Shown one piece after another: positions 27,074 through 34,977 of a stretch of 64,000 bases of DNA (positions are counted from its first letter, which is position 1; each line of letters opens with the position of its first letter). The notes under the pieces are model-generated. The model saw only the letters and a list, made by a program, of their open reading frames with translations, searched no databases and was not told where the DNA came from. Made by a program: the position numbers and the translations under genes. Source of the DNA: Acidimicrobiaceae bacterium (lineage in GTDB: Bacteria > Actinomycetota > Acidimicrobiia > Acidimicrobiales > Aldehydirespiratoraceae); the NCBI GenBank assembly GCA_009843915.1, contig VYCM01000098.1, forward strand, positions 1 to 64,000, given 5' to 3'.

Positions 27074-28483
27074 ATGGGCGTCATGGAACTGCCCGAACGG
27101 GTCGCGGTCGTCAACATCGGGCTTGAGCGGTTCGAGACGGCCGTACGCGACCAGGGCGCGCCGGCGGTAGGGGTTGACTGGCGCATCCCGGCCGGCGGTG
27201 ATGCGGAGGCAGTGGCCGTGCTGGGCAAACTGCTGGGCCCCGTCGCCGACCGGATAGACGCGGCCAACGCTGAGGTGATCGACCGCCTCGATCGCGGCGT
27301 TCCAATGCTCGTGGGCATCGAGACCGCGGCCGCAGTGATCGAGGGCCTCGAGTCGGGCACGATCCTTCACTGCGGTCCCCCCATCGGCTGGTCCGAGATG
27401 TGCGACCCGCTCAGGCGCTCGGTCCGCGCCGCGGTCGTGGCCGAGGAGTGGGCCCCGGACCGCGACGCCGCCGACCACATGTTGAAGGCCGGCGAGATCC
27501 GGCTCGGGGCGGCCAACGAGCATGCCACGGTGGTGCCCATGGCCAGCGCCATCGGGCCCAGCGCCCCGGTGTACGTGGTGTCCGTCGACGCCGGAGGCAC
27601 CACGGCCTACGCCAGCCTCAACCAGGGCTCGGGAGCAGTCCCGTGGTTCGGGGTGGACTCCGAAGCGGCCATCGAACGTCTCAGGTTCCTGCGCGACGCG
27701 CTGGCCCCGACCCTGGCCCGGGCCCTCGACCGGGTCGGTCCTATCGACGTCTTCTCGCTGGCCGCCCAGGGCATCACCATGGGCGACGACGTACACATGC
27801 GGGTCCAGGCCACTACCAACCTCCTGCTGCGCGACCTGCTGCCGCATCTGGTCCGCGCCGGCACTGACAGGATCGGCGAGGTGGCCGACTTCCTGAGCAC
27901 CAACCACCTGATGTTCCTCAACATCGCCATGGCGGGCGCTCGCGCCCTCACCGAGTGGGCCGGTCAGGTACCGGACTCGAGCATCGTCACCACCATGTCC
28001 CGCAACGGAACCACCTACGGCATCCGTCTGGCCGGCGACTCCGAGACATGGCACATCGCGGCGTCGCCCCCGGTGCAGGACGCCCTGTACTACCCCGGTC
28101 ACGGACCGGACACGAGCGCCCCCGACATCGGCGACAGTGCCGTGCTGGAGTTGGTGGGCCTCGGTGGAGCGGCCGCGGCCAACTCGCCCGCGGTGGCCGG
28201 CTTCCTCGGGGGCAGGATGGCCGACGCGGCCGCGGTCACCGCAGCCATGAGCCGTATCTGTGCCGGGACCAGCACCCGGCTCCGGCTGCCCGTTCTCGAC
28301 AACGCCGGCACCCCGCTGGGGGTCGACGTCCGGCGGGTGGTCGAGAGCTCGACAACCCCTGCGGTGAACACCGGGATCGTCCACGTCTCCGACGGCTCCG
28401 GCCAGGTCGGCGCCGGGGTGGCTCACGCCCCCATCGAGTGCTTCCGCCAGGCCCTCCTCGACCTGGACCGCCGCCTCGCCTGA
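27074..28483 (+). CDS. DUF1116 family protein (AllG/YlbE-like, putative oxamate carbamoyltransferase subunit)
   Basis: GTILHCGPPIGWSEMCDPLRRSVRAAVVAEEW..., AAQGITMGDDVHMRVQATTNLLLRDLLPHL, MSRNGTTYGIRL. Confidence 0.87.
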   Translation: MGVMELPERVAVVNIGLERFETAVRDQGAPAVGVDWRIPAGGDAEAVAVLGKLLGPVADRIDAANAEVIDRLDRGVPMLVGIETAAAVIEGLESGTILHCGPPIGWSEMCDPLRRSVRAAVVAEEWAPDRDAADHMLKAGEIRLGAANEHATVVPMASAIGPSAPVYVVSVDAGGTTAYASLNQGSGAVPWFGVDSEAAIERLRFLRDALAPTLARALDRVGPIDVFSLAAQGITMGDDVHMRVQATTNLLLRDLLPHLVRAGTDRIGEVADFLSTNHLMFLNIAMAGARALTEWAGQVPDSSIVTTMSRNGTTYGIRLAGDSETWHIAASPPVQDALYYPGHGPDTSAPDIGDSAVLELVGLGGAAAANSPAVAGFLGGRMADAAAVTAAMSRICAGTSTRLRLPVLDNAGTPLGVDVRRVVESSTTPAVNTGIVHVSDGSGQVGAGVAHAPIECFRQALLDLDRRLA

Positions 28484-28510
28484 AGCTCGGGCTGGCCCGT
28501 GGCCGAACTG

Positions 28511-29635
28511 TCAGGGGGTCCGGTCGGGGGATCGCAGCCAGGCGCGGGTGGCTTGATGGGCGAACTCGACGCGGCCGTGGCCGGTGCTGCGGATGAAGCC
28601 GGCGCGGATGAGCCGCGACCGGTAGGTGCTGATATAGCTTGAACTGCGACCGAGGCGCTTTGAGAGATCAGCGGTCGAGGTCTCGCCGTCGTCTTGGGCC
28701 ATGGCTAGGGCGAACCGGCGGTCCACTCCCGACATCGATCGCCACATGGGCGCCAGCACGAGGTGGGGGAGCCGGCGCTCAGCCTCGGCTATGCCCGACG
28801 ACACGTCTGCGATCTGCAGGTTCGGCGGGTCGGAGGATGCGGCCCGCCAGGAGTGAAAGCCGATGAGCTGCACCATGAAGGGGTATCCATTGCTGGTTTC
28901 AACGGCGTGGCGCAGCGCGTCGTCGCTGATGCGTCCCCCATGCGCGGCTATCGGCTCAGCGAAGGCCGTCGCAGTGGCCGCGTCGGACAACTCAGCGATC
29001 TCATGGCGGGAGCAGCGCTGCAGGAACGTGATCGCTGAATCCCGGAGCACGGTGTCGTCGATGCTGGGAAGGCCCGCGCCCACGAACGCGATCGGCAGCG
29101 ACTCACGCCGTGTGACGTGCTGCAGTGTTGTGGCAAACTCGCGCAACTCCGGCGGTTCGCCGCCCTGTAGTTCGTCGAGCGTGATGAGCAGCCCTATACG
29201 CTCGGACGTGAGGAGCGAGCCCAGGTCCGTCAGAACGGACCGCAGCCGGACTTCGGTCGCCCCGATGTCCACCGGGCTGGCTCGGGTGAACTCGACGCCC
29301 ACGCCGAGTGCACTGATTCCCGCCAACCGCGGCCGCCCGCCCCGATCGTGGCCACCACCCGACAGCTCCAAGACCGCCGCGACCAGTCTGTTGCACAGAT
29401 CCCCGTGGGCGGTCTCCGCGATCACCAGCCAACCGCGGTTTCGCGCATACTCCTGCACGGCGTTGAGCGTCGCCGTCTTGCCCGCTCCGCGCACTCCGAC
29501 GAGCAGCGAAGTGAAATCGGGGTGGCCCGTACCGCTGTCCAAGGCCTCCCCGAGTGCATCTAGGACTCCCGTGCGCCCTGCGAGCACAGGTGGCGAGGCC
29601 CCGAAGGACGGCTTGAACGGATTGCCGTTCGCCAT
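28511..29635 (-). CDS. AAA family ATPase with C-terminal winged-helix-like region
   Basis: SLLVGVRGAGKTATLNAV Walker A; LLITLDELQ Walker B; C-terminal STADLSKRLGRSSSYISTYRSRLIRAGFI. Confidence 0.83.
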   Translation of the reverse strand: MANGNPFKPSFGASPPVLAGRTGVLDALGEALDSGTGHPDFTSLLVGVRGAGKTATLNAVQEYARNRGWLVIAETAHGDLCNRLVAAVLELSGGGHDRGGRPRLAGISALGVGVEFTRASPVDIGATEVRLRSVLTDLGSLLTSERIGLLITLDELQGGEPPELREFATTLQHVTRRESLPIAFVGAGLPSIDDTVLRDSAITFLQRCSRHEIAELSDAATATAFAEPIAAHGGRISDDALRHAVETSNGYPFMVQLIGFHSWRAASSDPPNLQIADVSSGIAEAERRLPHLVLAPMWRSMSGVDRRFALAMAQDDGETSTADLSKRLGRSSSYISTYRSRLIRAGFIRSTGHGRVEFAHQATRAWLRSPDRTP

Positions 29636-29753
29636 GCGCTACGCCCGCTGAGCCTGGGCCGTCGCCATGAAGTGGCGCTTACGGCCTGAGGGATTTGCTA
29701 GTCGTGTTGTCACCCGTATCCCGACCTTGCTCGCGGGGTAACCCAGCATACCC

Positions 29754-29808
29754 TTTTGCGAGCTTTAGATCTTTTGCGAGCTTAGGATTTTTTGCGAGCT
29801 TTGGATTT
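29754..29808. repeat. 3 x 18-bp tandem repeat TTTTGCGAGCTTTAGATC-like
   Basis: Copies at 29754, 29772 and 29790 with exact 18-bp period. Confidence 0.9.
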
Positions 29809-29831
29809 AGGTGGGCCGGCGACGGGAGACC

Positions 29832-30248
29832 CTTAGAGCGAGCGCGGATTGATCGGCGGCCGATCGCGGCGCGGGGTGGTCATTTCCGCTCTTGTTCGCT
29901 TCGCTCACGGGCCGCTCGGGCCACGGCCCCGCCCCGTATGGGCCGGGTCGCCCGCCTATCCGCGGGGCCTCTTAGAGCGAGCGCGGATTGATCGGCGGCC
30001 AATCGCGTCGCAGGGTGGTCATACCCGCTCTTGTTCGCTTCGCTCACGGGCCGCTCGGGCCACGGCCCCGACCCGTATGGGCCGGGTCGCCCGCCAATCC
30101 GCGGGGCCTCAAAGAGCGAGCGCGGATTGATCGGCGGCCAATCGCGTCGCAGGGTGGTCATTTCCGCTCTTGTTCGCTTCGCTCACGGGCCGCTCGGGCT
30201 ACGGCCCCGCCCCGTATGGGCCGGGTCGCCCGCCTATCCGCGGGGCCT
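29832..30248. repeat. 3 x 139-bp direct tandem repeat carrying the dispersed repeat motif
   Basis: Units start at 29832, 29971 and 30110 (c..agagcgagcgcggattgatcggcggcc...); exact 139-bp period, high identity. Confidence 0.95.
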
Positions 30249-30391
30249 CTTAGGCGTATAATCGACCGCAATCCAATTCCCCCGGTGTCGCCAATGCCCC
30301 TGTGGCATGCGCCCGGGGTATTGCATTTGTAGGGCTGGTGCTGGAGCGTTGCTTGCTGATCTCAACCCGGTTCGGTCGCGGGCCCGTGGAT

Positions 30392-31024
30392 TCAGGAGGG
30401 CCTGAGCGCCGTCCACACGGCGCGGGCCGGGTGCTTGGTGGGGTTGCGCCAGCGGTGCTCGTGGTCGGTCCGGAAGTGGATCGAGTCGCCCTTGCGCAGC
30501 TGGAAGGTCTGACCGGAGACGTCCACGTCGAGCCGCCCCGACAGCATGTGGATCAGCTCCTCGCCCGCGTGGTGGAGCGGGGACTGGCCGCTGCCGGCGC
30601 CTGGCGCCACCTCGGCGATGGCGGTGGCCACGAAGTACTGGCCGTAGGGACCGGAGATTCCCTCCAGGGTGAGGCCCTCATGGGGGGTGTAGATCGATCG
30701 GCGCTCGGACGCAGGGGTGAAGACCACGTAGGGCGGCGACTCCAGCTCCTCGTCCACGAAGTACGCCACCGGCTGCTCGAGGGCCGCGGCCAGCTTCAGC
30801 AGGGTTGTGATGGTGGGCACCATGGTGCCCTGCTCCACCTTGTGAATGGCCGCGGTCGACACGTCGGAGCGGTCGGCGAGCTGCTGCAGCGACAGGCTCC
30901 ACTGCTTGCGCAGGTGGCGGATCTTGGGTCCGATCGAGTTCACGACCGCGCTCAGCGTCTCGCCGCTCACCTGGTTGGGCCGCCCGTCCGCGCCCCCAGC
31001 GCTGGTCGCCGCCTGGCCGGTCAT
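30392..31024 (-). CDS. XRE-family transcriptional regulator with C-terminal cupin domain
   Basis: GPKIRHLRKQWSLSLQQLADRSDVSTAAIHKVEQGTMVPTITTLLKLAAAL HTH; cupin HHAGEELIHMLSGRLDVDVSGQTFQLRKGDSIHFRTDHEHRWRN. Confidence 0.93.
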   Translation of the reverse strand: MTGQAATSAGGADGRPNQVSGETLSAVVNSIGPKIRHLRKQWSLSLQQLADRSDVSTAAIHKVEQGTMVPTITTLLKLAAALEQPVAYFVDEELESPPYVVFTPASERRSIYTPHEGLTLEGISGPYGQYFVATAIAEVAPGAGSGQSPLHHAGEELIHMLSGRLDVDVSGQTFQLRKGDSIHFRTDHEHRWRNPTKHPARAVWTALRPS

Positions 31025-31065
31025 GCCTCCATCACGGGCGTGCATCCTAGACCACGGCCTTTTCG

Positions 31066-31096
31066 CTTGTGATCTAGCGGTGTCGTATAGTTGACG
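31066..31096 (+). promoter_or_regulatory. putative promoter/operator upstream of the OsmC-like gene
   Basis: CTTGTGA-N13-TATAGTTGAC, near-duplicate of the NHase upstream element; located between divergent XRE-cupin and OsmC genes. Confidence 0.55.
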
Positions 31097-31129
31097 GTTC
31101 GCTGTCAGCAGCTTGAAGGACGACCCGCC

Positions 31130-31525
31130 GTGAGTTCCCCGACTCTTACCGTCTCGGCCCGGTGGCTGGGCGCCTACCGCTGCGACGTGTCCTCGGGCGA
31201 TTTCACCATCCCGGTGGACGAGCCCGAGAGGTATGGAGGGACTAACCAGGGTCCCCAGCCCACCGAGCTCCTGCTGGCCGCGCTGTCGTCGTGCTTCACC
31301 CTCGCCGTGGCCCACGCGGCCGGCAAGCGGGGCATCGAGCTGTCCCATCTGGGGGTGGAGGTGACCGGCACCTACGACGGCCCCAGTTTCTCGGCTCTCG
31401 AGATCCGGGTCGATGTCGGCTGCGACGACGCCGTCAAGGACCGGCTGCTGGAGGCGGCGGCCCGCGTCTGCTACGTGTCCAACACCATCCGCAACACTCC
31501 GGAGATGTCGGTACGGGCCGTCTGA
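31130..31525 (+). CDS. OsmC family protein
   Basis: GPQPTELLLAALSSCFTLAVAHAAGKRGIEL motif; GTG start. Confidence 0.87.
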   Translation: MSSPTLTVSARWLGAYRCDVSSGDFTIPVDEPERYGGTNQGPQPTELLLAALSSCFTLAVAHAAGKRGIELSHLGVEVTGTYDGPSFSALEIRVDVGCDDAVKDRLLEAAARVCYVSNTIRNTPEMSVRAV

Positions 31526-31550
31526 GGGTCGCGCGCCGAGCAGGCGCGGC

Positions 31551-31617
31551 TTGACACTGGCGCGGGGACGGCTTTAGGTTCCGATACGCAGTTCTCTCAT
31601 CCGACACGACGGGTTAA
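31551..31617 (+). promoter_or_regulatory. promoter (TTGACA-N18-TAGGTT) plus CTCATCCGA element upstream of the FAD oxidoreductase
   Basis: TTGACA 31551-31556, TAGGTT 31575-31580, CTCATCCGA 31596-31604 at the same offset as in the AmiS promoter. Confidence 0.62.
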
Positions 31618-31646
31618 TCAGGAGGTCCGGTGACGAAAGGGTCACG

Positions 31647-32969
31647 ATGCGGATAGCGGTAATCGGCGGGGGCGCCGCAGGCATCGGTGCTGCCGGCGCG
31701 GCCAAGGGGGTCGATCCGGACGCCGATGTCGTGGTCTACACCGCGGACACCGATGTGGCCTACAGCCCATGCGGCATCCCCTACGTCCACGGCAAGGAGA
31801 TCGACTCGTTCGACCGGCTCTTCCTGGCCACCAAGGAGCAGTACGTAGCCACCGGCATCGACGTCCACTACGAGACCACCGTGGAGTCCATCAACCCGAA
31901 GTCGCGCACCCTCGTTGTCGCGGGCGAGGGCGAGGCGACCTACGACCGCCTGGTGATCGCATCCGGATGGAACTACGCCGCAGTCGACGTCCCCGGAGCC
32001 GATCTCGACGGCATCTACGAGGTCAAGTACATCCGGGAGGCCATGGAGTGGGACAAGCGCCTCGACTCCTGCCAATCGGCCGTGGTCGTCGACGCCGGTC
32101 TCGTGGCCATGGAGATGGTCGCGGCCCTGTGCCACCGGGGGATCAAGTGCACCGTCGTCGATCCCGCGCCCTGGCCCATGGCCGACGTGCTCGACCCCGA
32201 CATCTCCGAGCCGGTGCGCCAAGCCTGGGAGGACGCCGGCGTCGACATGCAGTGGGGCAACCGAGTCACCGCGTTCAAGGGCGACGGAACGGTGAGCCGC
32301 GTCGAGACACAGCAGGGCGACATCGAGGCCGACATCGTTATCGTCGGCACTCACAAGGTGCCCAACAACCCGCTGGCCGCCGCGGCCGGCCTCGAGCTGG
32401 GCTCGACCGGCGGCCTGATCGTCGACTCGAGGATGCAGACGTCTGACCCGAACATCTACGCCGCGGGGGACTGCACCGAGATCCCCCACGGGGTCTCCGA
32501 CATCCCGATCCAGGGTCTGACCGGCTCCCACGCCTACGCGCAGGGCAAGACGGCGGGAACCAATGCCGCCGGCGGGACCCGCCACTACCGGCCGGTCTTA
32601 GTGCCGTGGGGGCTGCTGGCCGGCGAGTGGATGATCGGCGGGGTGTCCTTCGGGGAGACGCTGGCCACCGCGCTGGGCATACAGCATGTCGTGGGCAAGG
32701 CCCAGGGCATCACCCGGGCCCGCTACTACCCGGGCGTCAGGCCCATCACCGTCAAGCTGCTGGCCGAGCCCGGATCGCTGCGGCTCATCGGGGCCCAGAT
32801 GATCGGCGGCGAGGGGATCAAGGAGCGGGCCGACTTCCTGGCCATGGCTGTCCGGGTCGGCCTCACCGTCGAGGAGCTGGCCACCATGGAGAACGTCTAC
32901 TCGCCTGCCATCGGCGCTCTCAACGAGCCGATCTCGGTGGCCGCCCAGAACCTGCTGGCCGGGCTGTAG
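31647..32969 (+). CDS. FAD/NAD(P)-dependent pyridine nucleotide-disulfide oxidoreductase (CoA-disulfide reductase/NADH oxidase-like)
   Basis: MRIAVIGGGAAGIGAA, AYSPCGIPYVHG, NIYAAGDCTEI motifs. Confidence 0.88.
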   Translation: MRIAVIGGGAAGIGAAGAAKGVDPDADVVVYTADTDVAYSPCGIPYVHGKEIDSFDRLFLATKEQYVATGIDVHYETTVESINPKSRTLVVAGEGEATYDRLVIASGWNYAAVDVPGADLDGIYEVKYIREAMEWDKRLDSCQSAVVVDAGLVAMEMVAALCHRGIKCTVVDPAPWPMADVLDPDISEPVRQAWEDAGVDMQWGNRVTAFKGDGTVSRVETQQGDIEADIVIVGTHKVPNNPLAAAAGLELGSTGGLIVDSRMQTSDPNIYAAGDCTEIPHGVSDIPIQGLTGSHAYAQGKTAGTNAAGGTRHYRPVLVPWGLLAGEWMIGGVSFGETLATALGIQHVVGKAQGITRARYYPGVRPITVKLLAEPGSLRLIGAQMIGGEGIKERADFLAMAVRVGLTVEELATMENVYSPAIGALNEPISVAAQNLLAGL

Positions 32970-32982
32970 GGGCGGCGCCGTC

Positions 32983-33243
32983 ATGGGGTTCGCTCAGTGG
33001 CTCCGCTCCAACTCGGAGCACTACCTGGCCATCGACGCCCAGCGGCGTGTCGGCTCCCGCTACGGCGCACCGATGCCGGAGAAGGCCAGCGGTCTGCGTG
33101 AGCACTTCTGGATGCATGTGTTCACACCGGCCTACCGCCTGCTGCCCTGGGGCTTGCGGCGGCGCGTCATTCAGGCGCTGCCGGGATCCCATCGAAGGGC
33201 CTGGCCCATCCGCTCCGGCCGGCCCCAGGGACCGGCGATCTGA
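32983..33243 (+). CDS. small hypothetical protein
   Basis: 86-aa ORF MGFAQWLRSNSEHYLAIDAQRRVGSRYGAPMPEKASGL... fitting tightly between neighbours. Confidence 0.5.
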   Translation: MGFAQWLRSNSEHYLAIDAQRRVGSRYGAPMPEKASGLREHFWMHVFTPAYRLLPWGLRRRVIQALPGSHRRAWPIRSGRPQGPAI

Positions 33244-33285
33244 GATCCGACAAGCAACTACCCACACAACAACAAGGAGGCAACC

Positions 33286-33774
33286 ATGCCCAAGACAGTG
33301 ACCATCCCGCCGCCCCAGGAAGGCGACGTGATGCACAACATCGAGGAGAAGGTCTTCCCCGACTACAAGGCCGAGGAGGGCGACCAGGCGTACGTGTTCA
33401 TGCACACGGTGCCCTTCGAGGGCTCGGTCGGCCTGGTGAACATGCTCACCGCCACCCGCCTGCAGCGCAAGGGCTTCAAGCTCACGTTCGTGCTGTACGG
33501 CCCGGCCGTGCTCATGGCCAACGCTGCCCGGGGCTACCCGGCGGTGGGCCAGGAGGGCTTCCCCGGCAACCTCGGGTACAACCGCCAGCTCCAGACCCTC
33601 ATCAACGAGGGCGCCACCGTCTACTGCTGCCGCTTCGCCATGGGCGCGCTGTACGGCATGCGCGAGGACGACGTCATGGAGGGCGTGACCCCGTTCAACC
33701 CGCTCGACGTCCTGGACGCCAACATCCAGGCCTGGCGCGACAGGGCGCTGGTCCTCTCCACCTGGACGCTTTAG
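33286..33774 (+). CDS. MSMEG_0572/Sll0783-type nitrogen starvation response protein (NitB-like)
   Basis: EEKVFPDYKAEEGDQAYVFMHTVPFEGSVGLVNMLTATRLQRKGFKLTFVLYGPAVLMANAARGYPAVGQEGFPGNLGYNRQLQTLINEGATVYCCRFAMGALYG. Confidence 0.9.
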   Translation: MPKTVTIPPPQEGDVMHNIEEKVFPDYKAEEGDQAYVFMHTVPFEGSVGLVNMLTATRLQRKGFKLTFVLYGPAVLMANAARGYPAVGQEGFPGNLGYNRQLQTLINEGATVYCCRFAMGALYGMREDDVMEGVTPFNPLDVLDANIQAWRDRALVLSTWTL

Positions 33775-33805
33775 GCCACTTACCGGCGCGGCTACGGTCG
33801 CGCCG

Positions 33806-34603
33806 ATGGCTTCCACCGCTCCGACCGCGGCGCCTCTCCGGCGCGCCCTGCGGGGACGGGCGCCCGGACTGCGGGCGGAGCGGGCCCTGTGGGACTCCGG
33901 CGCCGGGGTGGTGGCCGGCGTCGACGAGGTGGGTCGAGGTTCCTGGGCCGGGCCGCTCACGGTGGCGGCCGTGGTCGCCGATCCCGATCGGCGCATCTAC
34001 AAGGTGCGCGACTCCAAGATGCTCACCGCGGCTGAGCGAGAGACGCTGCACGACCGCATACGGGCTTGGGCCCAGGCGGTCTCGGTTGGCCATGCCACCG
34101 TCACCGAGTGCACCGAGCTGGGCATGGCCGACGCCCAGCGTCTTGCCGCCTGGCGGGCCATCGACGGGTTGGGGCTCGAGGTGGACCACGTGCTGGTCGA
34201 CGGGAAGTGGGACTTCCTGGCCTCACCCGGAGACTCCGACGAGGATGACACTGAGCGTGACGGTCGGCCGGGGGTCACCACCATCGTGCGGGGCGACGCG
34301 TCCAGCCTGTCGATCGCGTCCGCCTCGGTGGTGGCCAAGGTGACCCGCGACCGCCTCATGGTCGCCGCGGCGGAGCGCTATCCGGCCTACTGGTTCGCGT
34401 CCAACAAGGGCTACCCCTGTCCCCGCCACATCGCCGCGCTGGCCGCGTGGGGTCCGTGCGCCATCCACCGCCGCCGCTGGGTGTTCATGGACGATCTGCG
34501 CTGGAGCGGCGTTCCCCGTGTCCTTCCGGAGCCGCAAGACGCTCATCCGCAACTGTTCGACACCACTCCGGTACACGCCGCCGCGACGGGCGGGCGACGG
34601 TAG
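33806..34603 (+). CDS. rnhB: ribonuclease HII
   Basis: VAGVDEVGRGSWAGPLTVAAVV, DSKMLTAAERE, ASVVAKVTRDRLM, SNKGYPCPRHIAAL. Confidence 0.95.
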   Translation: MASTAPTAAPLRRALRGRAPGLRAERALWDSGAGVVAGVDEVGRGSWAGPLTVAAVVADPDRRIYKVRDSKMLTAAERETLHDRIRAWAQAVSVGHATVTECTELGMADAQRLAAWRAIDGLGLEVDHVLVDGKWDFLASPGDSDEDDTERDGRPGVTTIVRGDASSLSIASASVVAKVTRDRLMVAAAERYPAYWFASNKGYPCPRHIAALAAWGPCAIHRRRWVFMDDLRWSGVPRVLPEPQDAHPQLFDTTPVHAAATGGRR

Positions 34604-34615
34604 CCTGCAGTCGCC

Positions 34616-34948
34616 ATGGGCCAGCCCGTCACCTTCCTGCGCACCTCGTCGCCCCGATCCGGCCTCGTGCGCTTCGAGCTGAACCGGACCATCACCGGCA
34701 TGGGCCACGAGCGTTACCGGGCCGGCGAGGAGATCCTCGGAGACCGTCCTTCCGACGAACTGGCCCGCCGGATGCTGGCCACCGGCAGGCTGTCGTCGCT
34801 GCACATCCACGGCTCGGTGATAACCGCCGAGCTGACCGGCGCAGACGACTCCGGCCTGGGCGACGTGATCGCCAGCCTCTACACCTACTACGTGCCCGGC
34901 GTGGAGATCCCCAGCGACGAGGAACTCATCGCCATGGTCGAAAGCTGA
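34616..34948 (+). CDS. hypothetical protein (possibly NifU N-terminal-like)
   Basis: ORF FELNRTITGMGHERYRAGEEILGDRPSDELARRMLATGRLSSLHIHGSVITAEL; Nfu N-domain resemblance is tentative. Confidence 0.6.
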   Translation: MGQPVTFLRTSSPRSGLVRFELNRTITGMGHERYRAGEEILGDRPSDELARRMLATGRLSSLHIHGSVITAELTGADDSGLGDVIASLYTYYVPGVEIPSDEELIAMVES

Positions 34949-34977
34949 TCAGAAACACACAGAAAGGACGCTGACCC

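Noticed and set aside
29754-30248. Possible CRISPR array
   Set aside because: Repeats are contiguous with no unique spacers, periods are 18 and 139 bp, and there are no cas genes nearby.
29695-30332. Several small ORFs (93-114 aa) rich in ARATAPPRMGRV
   Set aside because: They are translations of the 139-bp tandem repeat in shifting frames; start sites recur at exact 139-bp steps.
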